DNA of 21,461 bases from Candidatus Nealsoniibacteriota bacterium (lineage in GTDB: Bacteria > Patescibacteriota > Minisyncoccia > Minisyncoccales > CSSED10-335): contig PWOE01000077.1 in assembly GCA_003557585.1 (NCBI GenBank), forward strand, positions 1 through 21,461, read 5' to 3'. The position numbers and the translations under genes are program-made. The notes under the pieces are model-generated. The model worked only from the letters and a program-made list of their open reading frames with translations, did not search any database and was not told the origin of the DNA. This document shows, piece by piece, positions 7,225-13,980 of the stretch; position 1 is the stretch's first letter, and each line of letters begins with the position of its first letter.

Positions 7225-8490
7225 ATGAAAAGAATTCTCAAAAAGATAATTCCTAGCTTTATAATTGATTTCTATCATATTTTTTTCCCTTTTTTGGGAG
7301 CTTTGATTTATCTATTTCCATCAAAAAAGATTCAAGTAATTGGGGTCACCGGAACCAATGGTAAAACGACAACCGTTAAGATGATTCATCAAATAATGAA
7401 AGAGGCGGGTCATAAGGTAGCCTATCTTTCTTCTGTTAAGTTTCAGATAGATGAGGAAGAAAAGCCAAACCTTTTAAAGATGACGATGCCGGGGAGAATG
7501 ATTATCCAAAGATTTATAAGAGAAGCAGTTAATAAGGGATGCGACTATCTTGTCATAGAAGTTAGCTCAGAAGGAATTAAACAGCACCGTCATAGATTCA
7601 TAGACTTCGATAGAGTTCTTATCACTAATCTTTCTCCAGAGCACATAGAAGCTCACAAGGGATTTGATAATTACAAGAAAGCTAAAGGAGATCTTTTTAG
7701 AATTAATCAGAAAATTCATATCGTGAATCTTGATGATGAGCACAGCAATTTCTTTTTGAGCTTCAAAGCAAAAGAGAAGATAGGCTATGCGATGAGATTC
7801 AACAAAGAATTTAAAGGTAAGAAAGTCCAAGCGAAAAATCCGACTATCAGTAACAATGGAATATCTTTTCAAATAGATGAAGTCGATTTTCGGATACCAA
7901 TTATTGGTAAATTCAATATCTACAATGCCCTAGCAGCGATATCGGTAGCCACTTCTTACGAAATTCCCTTAAATATCGCCAGCAGAGCATTATCAAAGAT
8001 TGCAACTATTCCTGGAAGAATGGAAGAAGTGATATCTAGTCCCTTCAAGGTCTTGATCGATTACGCAGTTACCCCTCAATCGTTAGAAGAATTGTATAAG
8101 ACAGTTAAGGAGATATTTCCCCAGAAAAGAATGATTGCTGTGCTCGGCTCTTGTGGTGGAGGAAGAGATAGATGGAAAAGAGATATCATGGGGAGAATCG
8201 CTGCCACTCATTGCGATCAAGTTATCGTTACTAACGAAGATCCCTACGATGAAGATCCTTTAAAAATTATTGAAGATGTTGCTCAAGGGGCTGGAAAAGA
8301 TGCCTTAAGAATCGAAGATAGAAGAGAGGCAATCAGAAGAGCTTTATCTTTAGCAGAGAAAGAAGATATAATTATAATAACAGGTAAAGGGTCTGAACCA
8401 TGGATCTGTTTAAAGGATAATAAAAAGATGCCTTGGAATGAAAGAGAAGTTGTTCAAGAAGAATTTGAAAAATTAAATAAAGAAAAATGA
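7225..8490 (+). CDS. MurE-type Mur ligase lacking the N-terminal UDP-binding domain
   Basis: A 421-aa Mur ligase that adds an amino acid to a UDP-MurNAc-peptide or a related acceptor using ATP. The P-loop GVTGTNGKTT ends at K47/T48. Also present are IEVSSEGI, ITNLSPEH, the YKKAKGDLF segment with the lysine that is carbamoylated in MurE, IPGRME, and the C-terminal domain ITGKGSEPW. In typical MurE (~490 aa) the P-loop lies near residue 110, so domain 1 is missing; a ~25-residue hydrophobic stretch (about 10-32) takes its place. The MurE specificity motif DNPR is replaced by EDPY (338-341), so the added amino acid cannot be predicted. It overlaps the next small gene by ATGA. Class is certain; MurE as the precise function is likely. 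Confidence 0.85.
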   Translation: MKRILKKIIPSFIIDFYHIFFPFLGALIYLFPSKKIQVIGVTGTNGKTTTVKMIHQIMKEAGHKVAYLSSVKFQIDEEEKPNLLKMTMPGRMIIQRFIREAVNKGCDYLVIEVSSEGIKQHRHRFIDFDRVLITNLSPEHIEAHKGFDNYKKAKGDLFRINQKIHIVNLDDEHSNFFLSFKAKEKIGYAMRFNKEFKGKKVQAKNPTISNNGISFQIDEVDFRIPIIGKFNIYNALAAISVATSYEIPLNIASRALSKIATIPGRMEEVISSPFKVLIDYAVTPQSLEELYKTVKEIFPQKRMIAVLGSCGGGRDRWKRDIMGRIAATHCDQVIVTNEDPYDEDPLKIIEDVAQGAGKDALRIEDRREAIRRALSLAEKEDIIIITGKGSEPWICLKDNKKMPWNEREVVQEEFEKLNKEK

Positions 8491-8615
8491 GAAAAAAGAG
8501 ACCCAAAAGCTTAAGAAAATATATTCGTTTACAAAAGGCGAAGATTAGAAGAGATGTAATTGATTTAAAAAAAGAGAAAGAGCTAATAGATAATTTAAAA
8601 GCTAAAAAAAGATAA
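8487..8615 (+). CDS. Small, highly basic 42-aa protein
   Basis: ATG at 8487 overlaps the stop of the Mur ligase (ATGA), the frame runs to TAA at 8613-8615, and the next gene starts 3 bp later. The product begins MRKKRPKSLRKYIRLQKAKI and goes on with an RRDVIDLKKEKELIDNL segment. More than 40% of residues are Lys or Arg, it has no cysteine, and it probably forms a single amphipathic helix. Positional evidence is strong: removing it would leave an atypical 128-bp gap inside an otherwise gapless operon. The charge suggests nucleic-acid or ribosome binding, but I do not recognise a named family. It is too short for usual gene-calling cut-offs. Confidence 0.75.
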   Translation: MRKKRPKSLRKYIRLQKAKIRRDVIDLKKEKELIDNLKAKKR

Positions 8616-8618
8616 TTT

Positions 8619-9569
8619 ATGACAATTCAAGAGATATATGAGCTAGCGATAAAAAAAGGAATTGAGCATGACTTTAGATCTTCACAAGAGATAAAGAAGA
8701 ATCAAGAGAGAGTAAAAAAAGAGTATAGCAAGGTGGCAGACGAAGATAAAGAGTTTTTTGATCAAGAAAGGATCAAGAATCCATTTTCTGATACAAGGAT
8801 TCTCTTTGGCAATCCCAAGAAAAAGGTTAAAAAGATATTGGTTGGAATTGATATAGATGGCGAAGAGATGCTTTTAGCCAAAGAATTAAAGGATATAGAC
8901 CTTGTCATCTCCCATCATCCTAGAGGAGAAGCTTTGGCGGGATTAGATGATGTCATGCAGTTGCAGGCAGATATACTGGAATCTTATGGGGTGCCTATTA
9001 ATATCGCCGAGAAGCTTCTCAAGAAAAGGATACAAGAGGTTTCTAGAGGTTTATCTCCGGTGAATCACAACAGAGTTGTCGATATTGCTCGATATCTTGA
9101 TATACCACTGATTTGTATTCACACTCCATGCGATAATATGGCAGCTCAATTTGTTAACAAGAAGATCGATAAAGACAAACCAAGAATAGTAGATGATTTA
9201 ATAAAGTCACTTAATGAAATTCCTGAATACAAGAAGGCTTCAATGATGAAATCTGGACCCAAGGTATTTGTCGGCTCAAAAGAGAATAGAGTTGGTAAAA
9301 TTGTCATCACGGAGATGACTGGCGGGACAGAAGGATCCCCAGATATTTATGAGAAGTTGGCTCAGGCAGGTGCTGGAACAATTATTGGCATGCATATCTC
9401 AGAAAAACATCGAGAAGAGGCGGAGAAGGCTCATGTAAACGTCGTTATTGCTGGTCACATCTCATCTGACTCGATTGGAGTCAATCTATTTTTAGATGAA
9501 TTAGAAAAAAAGAAGATAAAGATTTTACCATGCTCTGGTCTAACTAGAGTTTCCAGAGTTAAAAAATGA
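8619..9569 (+). CDS. NIF3/YbgI-family metal-binding protein
   Basis: A 316-aa member of the NIF3 (NGG1p-interacting factor 3; GTP cyclohydrolase I type 2-like, DUF34) family. Metal-site motifs are visible: VISHHPRGEA, ICIHTPCDNM and, near the C-terminus, VVIAGHISSDSIGVN with a His and Asp/Glu. The family forms toroidal hexamers with a dinuclear metal site. Its true reaction is not settled; GTP cyclohydrolase annotation in databases is weak. The protein is longer than E. coli YbgI (~247 aa) because of a charged ~80-residue N-terminal region. The gene starts 3 bp after the small basic ORF and its TGA overlaps the ATG of the protease-like gene. Family is confident; function unknown. Confidence 0.88.
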   Translation: MTIQEIYELAIKKGIEHDFRSSQEIKKNQERVKKEYSKVADEDKEFFDQERIKNPFSDTRILFGNPKKKVKKILVGIDIDGEEMLLAKELKDIDLVISHHPRGEALAGLDDVMQLQADILESYGVPINIAEKLLKKRIQEVSRGLSPVNHNRVVDIARYLDIPLICIHTPCDNMAAQFVNKKIDKDKPRIVDDLIKSLNEIPEYKKASMMKSGPKVFVGSKENRVGKIVITEMTGGTEGSPDIYEKLAQAGAGTIIGMHISEKHREEAEKAHVNVVIAGHISSDSIGVNLFLDELEKKKIKILPCSGLTRVSRVKK

Positions 9570-10264
9570 TATTCTTTAAATTTTTTGAAATTATAATCTG
9601 GTTCTTCATTCTTTTTGCAATCAGTTTCTTGATAGGAAATTTGTGGCAAAGGATATTTCGTGGTCGCAAATATGAAGCAATTCTTTTTCCCGGAGTAATA
9701 ATTCATGAATTCTCTCATGCTTTAGGATGTTTAATAACAGGGGCACGAATTAAATCGATTAAACTATTCTCTTCATCTGGCTCTTACGTTGCCCACACAA
9801 AAGCAAAAATCCCAATAATTGGGGACATGTTAATCTCTTTCGCTCCAGTTGTTGGAGGGATTCTTTTTGTATATCTGCTGACCTTAATCTTTAATTATGA
9901 CTTAGCTCAACTTGATCTATTTAAAGAGTCTTTTCAAGAGTCTCTTTTCCAATTAATCAAAGGAGCAGTTAGCTTTTCTGTGAATTATTACAATCAATGG
10001 CAGTTTTGGCTCTTTAGTTACTTAACACTATCAACAATTATATCTTTGATTCCATCAAAGCAAGATTTCAAAAACTCAGCAATCAGCTCTTTGATTATAT
10101 TCTTGATTCTCTCCTCTTTAATCTACTTTGACCTATTTAAAGACTCAATTCTCTATTTTTTTGATAATTATCTAATTAATCTTTTAGGTTTAGGAATATT
10201 TTTTGCAACGATTGCTCTTTTGATTACTCTACCGATATTTATTATAAAAAAGATTATCCTATAA
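9566..10264 (+). CDS. M50-like (site-2-protease type) integral membrane metallopeptidase
   Basis: A 232-aa, very hydrophobic protein with about five to six membrane segments. The zinc motif HEFSH (H47, E48, H51) lies in a membrane helix, followed by LGCLITGARI and a G-rich loop (SSSGSYVAHT), as in M50/SpoIVFB-type proteases. A second acidic candidate ligand is D167 in LIPSKQDFKN, in the position of the usual NPxDG aspartate but in a divergent form. Such proteases cut transmembrane substrates, for example anti-sigma factors. No obvious substrate is adjacent. It overlaps the NIF3 gene by 4 bp (ATGA) and its 3' end overlaps the end of elp3 by 6 bp on the other strand. Activity is likely because HExxH is intact. 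Confidence 0.75.
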   Translation: MIFFKFFEIIIWFFILFAISFLIGNLWQRIFRGRKYEAILFPGVIIHEFSHALGCLITGARIKSIKLFSSSGSYVAHTKAKIPIIGDMLISFAPVVGGILFVYLLTLIFNYDLAQLDLFKESFQESLFQLIKGAVSFSVNYYNQWQFWLFSYLTLSTIISLIPSKQDFKNSAISSLIIFLILSSLIYFDLFKDSILYFFDNYLINLLGLGIFFATIALLITLPIFIIKKIIL

Positions 10265-11869
10265 ATCTTTGAAAAGATAGTCTCCTTTTTTTCGATAATT
10301 GAGCTTTCGATAATAATCTCTTGTTCCAACAGAAGAGATGACAGCTATCTTTTTAATACCGAATTCTTCTTTAGATATCCTTTCAGCTTCTTTAATTAAT
10401 TTTTTGCCGAGACCTTTGTGCTGTGGAGACAGACCCTTCTCTTTTAAGGAGATTTGCTGCCCATAAGTATGAACTTCTCTTATCAAAGTTGAATTATCAA
10501 GAATTTTTATTGGCATATCATCGAAGGATGGTAAGCGTAATCTCAGAATACTGTAAACTTTTCTTCTCTTCTTGTCTTCATAGCTTAAAAATACCTCTTT
10601 GCCCTGAGAGGCGAGATAATCTTCTCTAAAAAGAAGGAGCTTCTCTTCGGGATTGTAGTCTTCTTTCACCTCTCGGCAGCGAATACATTTACAAGAGATA
10701 TTCTCTTTTTTCATCTCATCTAGAACTATCTGTCTTAGATTTGAAATCTTAGTTCCTGCTTCTATATCTTGAGCTGGAATGTCTCTAATCAAGCGCTGTA
10801 TTCTGACATAACGAGGAATGTTTTTCTTAATCTCTTTAAATAGCTTCTTGAGTTGCAAGTCAGAGTAAGGTTTATATCTCTTATTGATCCATAATTTATA
10901 AGCTTCGGTATTCTTTATTACCGCCATTGGATATATCTTTAAGTAATCTGGTTGAAATCGAGAGTCAGAGAAAAGAGTTTTAAATAAATTGATATCTCTT
11001 TTTAAGGTTGATCCAGGTAGATTGGGCATCATCTGATAAGAGACCTTGATGCCAGTATCTTTAAGTAGTTTTGTCGCCTTAATTGTTTCAGAAACAGTGT
11101 GACCCCGCTTAATCTTTTTCAAGACATCATCATAGATGCTCTGTACTCCGAGCTCAACTGAAGTTACTCCCAAGCTTCTTAACCATTTAATCTCTTCTTT
11201 ATCAATGAAGTCGGGTCTTGTCTCAACAGAGAGGCCAACAACTCTGTGGCGAGCTTTCTCGTTTCTTTTATGTTCTTGTTCTAGGCTGCCATAAAGATTC
11301 TTTTTTCTGGAATTAAAGTTGTTACAAGCTTGAAAGCACTCTTTAATGAACCACCTTTGATATCTTTTAGGGTAATAGCTCCAAGTGCCTCCAATTATTC
11401 TCAGCTCTATCTTGTCAACAGGATGCCCAGACATCTTCAAGGCCTCTATTCTGATATTGACTTGTCTGCGCGGACTATACTTATTCATGATGGCTCGCAT
11501 AACAGCAGGCTCATTCTTAAGATAGCTTTTGGGAATATTGTCTTCTTGAGGACAAAAGATACACTTGCCGGGGCAAGGATAGGGCTTTGTTAAGACCGAG
11601 ACATTAACAATTCCAGAAAGAGAGCGAACTGGTCGAGTAGTTAATATCTTTTTAATTAAATCGTCCTTTTCTTGAGAGAAAGGAACATTCAATTTATTGA
11701 AAAGAGCTTTTATTTTGCTCTTGCCCATTTCATGATAGAATTTCAAAAGACTTATATTATTTGGGGACTTCGCTCTGTAACTAGACATAAGAGACCTCTT
11801 TATTTTCTCTAGTTCTTTACCTGTCTGTTTCTTTGCTGTAATTAAATTTTCTATTATCTCTTTTTTCAT
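10259..11869 (-). CDS. elp3: Elp3-family radical SAM / GNAT tRNA uridine-34 modification enzyme
   Basis: A 536-aa protein with the two domains of Elp3. The radical-SAM domain carries VLTKPYPCPGKCIFCPQ, with the 4Fe-4S ligands C99, C103 and C106, followed by PKSY, EPAVMRA, the GGTWSYYP segment and VELGVQSIYDD. A cysteine-rich linker (SCKCIRCREV) follows, then a C-terminal acetyl-CoA-binding GNAT domain: REVHTYG, QHKGLGKKLIKEAE, SSVGTRDYYRKLNY. Elp3 forms the 5-carboxymethyl group on wobble U34 of tRNA from acetyl-CoA. Archaeal and some bacterial enzymes act without the other Elongator subunits, and none are seen here. Most bacteria use MnmE/MnmG instead. The divergent neighbour is a Trm9-like methyltransferase, which would act on the Elp3 product. 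Identity is certain. Confidence 0.95.
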   Translation of the reverse strand: MKKEIIENLITAKKQTGKELEKIKRSLMSSYRAKSPNNISLLKFYHEMGKSKIKALFNKLNVPFSQEKDDLIKKILTTRPVRSLSGIVNVSVLTKPYPCPGKCIFCPQEDNIPKSYLKNEPAVMRAIMNKYSPRRQVNIRIEALKMSGHPVDKIELRIIGGTWSYYPKRYQRWFIKECFQACNNFNSRKKNLYGSLEQEHKRNEKARHRVVGLSVETRPDFIDKEEIKWLRSLGVTSVELGVQSIYDDVLKKIKRGHTVSETIKATKLLKDTGIKVSYQMMPNLPGSTLKRDINLFKTLFSDSRFQPDYLKIYPMAVIKNTEAYKLWINKRYKPYSDLQLKKLFKEIKKNIPRYVRIQRLIRDIPAQDIEAGTKISNLRQIVLDEMKKENISCKCIRCREVKEDYNPEEKLLLFREDYLASQGKEVFLSYEDKKRRKVYSILRLRLPSFDDMPIKILDNSTLIREVHTYGQQISLKEKGLSPQHKGLGKKLIKEAERISKEEFGIKKIAVISSVGTRDYYRKLNYRKKGDYLFKDL

Positions 11870-11876
11870 TATCTAT

Positions 11877-12581
11877 ATGGATAAAAAAACTGCTCAAAAT
11901 ATAATTTCTCAAGTTAATAGGGATTATAACGCTGTTTCCAAAAACTTTTCAAGGGCTCGTGATAAGGAATGGCCAGAAATGGTGTCTTTGATTAATAAGT
12001 ATTTCAATGAAAATAATCTTGTTTTGGACCTCGGTTGCGGCAATGGAAGATTCTATTTGTCCGCGACGAAACAAGGATTAAGCTATACCGGAATCGACAA
12101 TTCAAAGGAGCTTATAAAGATTGCCCGCGAAAGACATCCCGAAGGAGATTTTCATCTTGGTGATGCCTTAAAGCTTCCTTTCAAAGATGATTCTTTTGAC
12201 GGAATCTTTTCAATAGCTGTCTTGCATCATATACCATCCAAAGAGATGCGCCTAAGATTTCTAAATGAAGCCTTTAGAGTTTTAAAGAAAGATTGCTTTT
12301 TAATAATAACAGTTTGGTCTATTTGGAACAACAAGAAGTTAAGAAAAGAGATTTTCAGAGAAGCTTTATTGAAGATTATCAAACCATCAAAGATGGACTT
12401 CCAAGACTTGATGATTAATTGGTATGGTGCTGAGAAGTGCTACATCCATGCATTCACACTTAATGAACTAAAGAAACTTGCCTTGCGAAGCGATTTCTCT
12501 ATCCAAGAGAGTGGAAAGATAAATTTGAAGAATAAAAAAAGTCTTTCTAATTACTATCTAGTATTAAAGAAAGAGTCTTGA
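11877..12581 (+). CDS. Trm9/ALKBH8-like SAM-dependent tRNA methyltransferase
   Basis: A 234-aa class I methyltransferase. SAM motif I is VLDLGCGNGRFY (49-60); later motifs are YTGIDNSKELI, GDALKLPFKDDSFDGIFSI and LHHIPSKEMR. The N-terminal YNAVSKNFSRARDKEWPEM and the C-terminal CYIHAFTLNELKKLA match hallmarks of the Trm9/ALKBH8 family (FSxTRxxxWP and YYHxFxxxEL). That family methylates cm5U34 to mcm5U34 on tRNA. Its start is 7 bp from that of elp3 on the opposite strand, so the two share a promoter region, and Elp3 makes exactly the substrate of Trm9. Yeast Trm9 needs Trm112, which is not in the window. A different small-molecule or tRNA substrate remains possible. The stop codon is embedded in a TTGACA box for the next RNA gene. 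Confidence 0.8.
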   Translation: MDKKTAQNIISQVNRDYNAVSKNFSRARDKEWPEMVSLINKYFNENNLVLDLGCGNGRFYLSATKQGLSYTGIDNSKELIKIARERHPEGDFHLGDALKLPFKDDSFDGIFSIAVLHHIPSKEMRLRFLNEAFRVLKKDCFLIITVWSIWNNKKLRKEIFREALLKIIKPSKMDFQDLMINWYGAEKCYIHAFTLNELKKLALRSDFSIQESGKINLKNKKSLSNYYLVLKKES

Positions 12582-12605
12582 CAAAAGAGGTCCAATTCTT
12601 ACTAT
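12578..12605 (+). promoter_or_regulatory. Strong sigma-70 promoter of the intergenic RNA
   Basis: A perfect TTGACA (12578-12583), which includes the stop codon of the methyltransferase, is followed after 16 bp by TACTAT (12600-12605). The predicted start near 12612 coincides with the 5' edge of a closing helix at 12614, which supports an RNA gene starting here. Confidence 0.7.
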
Positions 12606-12611
12606 TTACGT

Positions 12612-12739
12612 CTGAGGGGGAGGAGGGTTCATCTCTTCGAGGACAGCAGTATCGGTTTAGGAGGCTGAAGATCGTTCTTGGGAAAGTCCTATCCTAACAA
12701 ATTTGCGTAAGCCAAGTTTACCGAGTTGCTTCCCCCTCT
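12612..12739 (+). ncRNA. Structured small RNA of unassigned family
   Basis: A GC-richer block in an AT-rich gap, with no credible ORF. Its ends pair perfectly: GAGGGGGA (12614-12621) with TCCCCCTC (12731-12738). Inside, AGCA/TGCT (12645/12727), CGGT/ACCG (12653/12720) and TTAGGA/TCCTAA (12657/12692) make a long arm. AAGA-TCGT-TCTT (12668-12679) caps it. AAATTTGC-GTAA-GCcAAGTTT (12699-12719) is a hairpin with a GNRA tetraloop, one bulged C and one G-U pair. It has its own promoter and terminator. I do not see the SRP (GGAA loop/AGCAGCC), tmRNA, RNase P or M-box signatures. 6S-like architecture (paired ends, ~130 nt) is possible but short for that family. It could instead be a cis-acting aptamer for mgtE. 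Confidence 0.65.
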
Positions 12740-12740
12740 A

Positions 12741-12776
12741 AATAAGCAGGGAGCTTCGGCGTCCCTGTTTATTTTT
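12741..12776 (+). terminator. Intrinsic terminator with UUCG tetraloop
   Basis: AATAAG-CAGGGAGC, then TTCG, then GC-g-TCCCTG-TTTATT makes a roughly 14-bp stem closed by a C(UUCG)G tetraloop with a single bulged G, followed by a T-rich run to 12776. It begins 2 nt after the closing helix of the small RNA and ends about 25 nt before the mgtE ATG. It may terminate the RNA gene or act as an attenuator of mgtE. Confidence 0.85.
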
Positions 12777-12788
12777 AAATTAATTTGT

Positions 12789-12794
12789 TAGAAT
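12789..12794 (+). promoter_or_regulatory. Possible -10 box for mgtE
   Basis: TAGAAT lies 7 nt before the mgtE ATG at 12802 and would give a leaderless mRNA. The hexamer 17 bp upstream (TGTTTA, 12766-12771) is a poor -35 and lies in the terminator. If real, mgtE does not depend on read-through from the small RNA. Confidence 0.4.
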
Positions 12795-12801
12795 TATCTA
12801 T

Positions 12802-13788
12802 ATGAAAAAAAGATATCCTCAAGAATCGGCAGGAGCCAGAAGAGAGATAAATGTTCCTACCTGCAAGGTGAGCGACAGAGTGTCTCAGGTTAAGGAAGCT
12901 ATCTTTAATGCTCAACCACCCTTTGAAACGATTAACTATATATATGTTTTGGATGATGAAAAGCTGGTTGGTGTTTTTTCAATTAAAGAGATATTCAAAA
13001 GAAAAGACGAAGAGCAGGTCTCTGATTTCATGGCGAGGCAATTAATTAAAGCATCGCCATTAGATGACCAAGAAAAGATTGTCATCTCTGCAATAAAAAA
13101 CAATCTCAAGGCGATTCCTCTCGTTGAAGAAGACGACAGATTTTTAGGTGTTGTCTCTTCTGATAATATTATAGATATCTTGCATGAGGAACATGTTGAA
13201 GATCTATTTGTGTCGTCAGGATTTACCAAGAAAGACGACTTTTCAGACAAGATTATTGAGATGCCAGCTAGCATTCTTGCCAAGATCAGAATTCCTTGGC
13301 TTGTCGTTGGTCTTTTGGGAGGTGTCATCGCTGCCCAAATAACAACTCTCTTTGAAAGTCATCTTAAAGTCCACTTTATATTAGCAGCTTTTATTCCATT
13401 AATCGTTTACATGGCCGATGCTGTTGGGGCTCAGACACAGACACTTTATATTAGAAATCTAGCAATTAAAAAATTTTCCCACAAAAGATATATTATCAAG
13501 GAACTCAAAACTGGACTCTTAATGGCTCTAGTTTTGGCTTCGATTATATTTTTGACATCTTTTTTGATGTCTAGAGATCCATTGATTGGGGTTATCTTGT
13601 CAGTATCTCTTTTTTTGACAATTATATCTGCCATACTAATTTCAGTGACAACGGTGCAAACTCTCTTTAAATTAGGCAGAGATCCTGCGCTAGGCTCTGG
13701 TCCTTTTGGGACAATAATAGCTGACATTGCAAGTCTGATTGTCTACTTCTCTGTTGCAACGATCTTGCTGAGTCTTTTTGCCTCTTGA
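12802..13788 (+). CDS. mgtE: MgtE-family Mg2+ transporter, short form (CBS pair plus membrane domain)
   Basis: A 328-aa protein. Residues ~15-135 form two CBS domains (VLDDEKLVGVFSIKEIF and VEEDDRFLGVVSSDNIIDIL). Residues ~165-328 form the MgtE channel domain with five membrane helices, containing MADAVGAQTQTLYIRNLA (the family GNAGTQ-type motif) and FKLGRDPALGSGPFGTIIADI, whose Asp/Gly-Pro segments line the pore. Standard MgtE (~450 aa) has an N-terminal superhelical domain that senses Mg2+ together with the CBS pair. It is absent here, so gating may rely on CBS domains alone. MgtE imports Mg2+ and sometimes other divalent cations. An RNA element and terminator lie directly upstream. The TGA stop lies inside another TTGACA box (13785). 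Confidence 0.88.
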   Translation: MKKRYPQESAGARREINVPTCKVSDRVSQVKEAIFNAQPPFETINYIYVLDDEKLVGVFSIKEIFKRKDEEQVSDFMARQLIKASPLDDQEKIVISAIKNNLKAIPLVEEDDRFLGVVSSDNIIDILHEEHVEDLFVSSGFTKKDDFSDKIIEMPASILAKIRIPWLVVGLLGGVIAAQITTLFESHLKVHFILAAFIPLIVYMADAVGAQTQTLYIRNLAIKKFSHKRYIIKELKTGLLMALVLASIIFLTSFLMSRDPLIGVILSVSLFLTIISAILISVTTVQTLFKLGRDPALGSGPFGTIIADIASLIVYFSVATILLSLFAS

Positions 13789-13812
13789 CATACTTCACAG
13801 AAAGAGTAGTAT
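13785..13812 (+). promoter_or_regulatory. Sigma-70 promoter of the greA leader transcript
   Basis: A perfect TTGACA (13785-13790) covers the mgtE stop. TAGTAT follows after 16 bp (13807-13812). The start would be near 13819. The layout (TTGACA on a stop codon, 16-bp spacer, TAnTAT box) copies that of the small RNA promoter at 12578. Confidence 0.65.
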
Positions 13813-13824
13813 GTTATTGCGAAT

Positions 13825-13929
13825 ATGAACACAATGCTGGAAAAGAGAAAATATTTCTTTGTTACGATCAAGAATATCGGCTCTCTTTTAATCGGTAAAA
13901 AGAAGAAGGATTGGGGGAAAAAGAACTAA
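13825..13929 (+). CDS. Possible 34-aa basic leader peptide upstream of greA
   Basis: ATG at 13825, a few bases after the predicted transcription start, opens a frame ending with TAA at 13927-13929. The peptide begins MNTMLEKRKYFFVTI, has a short hydrophobic middle (IGSLLIG) and ends in a lysine-rich tail (KKKKDWGKKN). I do not recognise a family. It lies inside a ~160-nt transcript that ends at the hairpin/T6 before greA, so it may be a leader peptide, a small protein in its own right, or a chance ORF in a regulatory RNA. The only support is position after a strong promoter and codon use like the neighbours (AAG, AGA, ATC). Confidence 0.4.
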   Translation: MNTMLEKRKYFFVTIKNIGSLLIGKKKKDWGKKN

Positions 13930-13955
13930 CTAACAATACTTAGATAGAAAATTAC

Positions 13956-13980
13956 TCCCCTCAAAGAAAGGGGATTTTTT
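13956..13980 (+). terminator. Hairpin plus T6 ending on the greA start codon
   Basis: TCCCCT (13956-13961) pairs with AGGGGA (13969-13974) around a 7-nt loop, followed by TTTTTT (13975-13980). The first base of the greA ATG is 13981. It is a textbook short intrinsic terminator. AGGGGA is also the only ribosome-binding-site-like sequence before greA, so the hairpin could also hide the translation start. Confidence 0.75.

Noticed and set aside
12612..12739. SRP (4.5S) RNA, tmRNA, RNase P or M-box identity for the structured RNA
   Set aside because: The required signatures (GGAA loop with AGCAGCC, tag ORF with tRNA-like ends, GAGGAAAGTCC, or the M-box core) are not present. An AGCAG occurs but on the wrong side for SRP.
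12936..13328. 130-aa open frame on the minus strand inside mgtE
   Set aside because: It is antisense to a well-supported gene, Ser/Thr/Ile-rich as expected of a complement frame, and has no recognisable motif.
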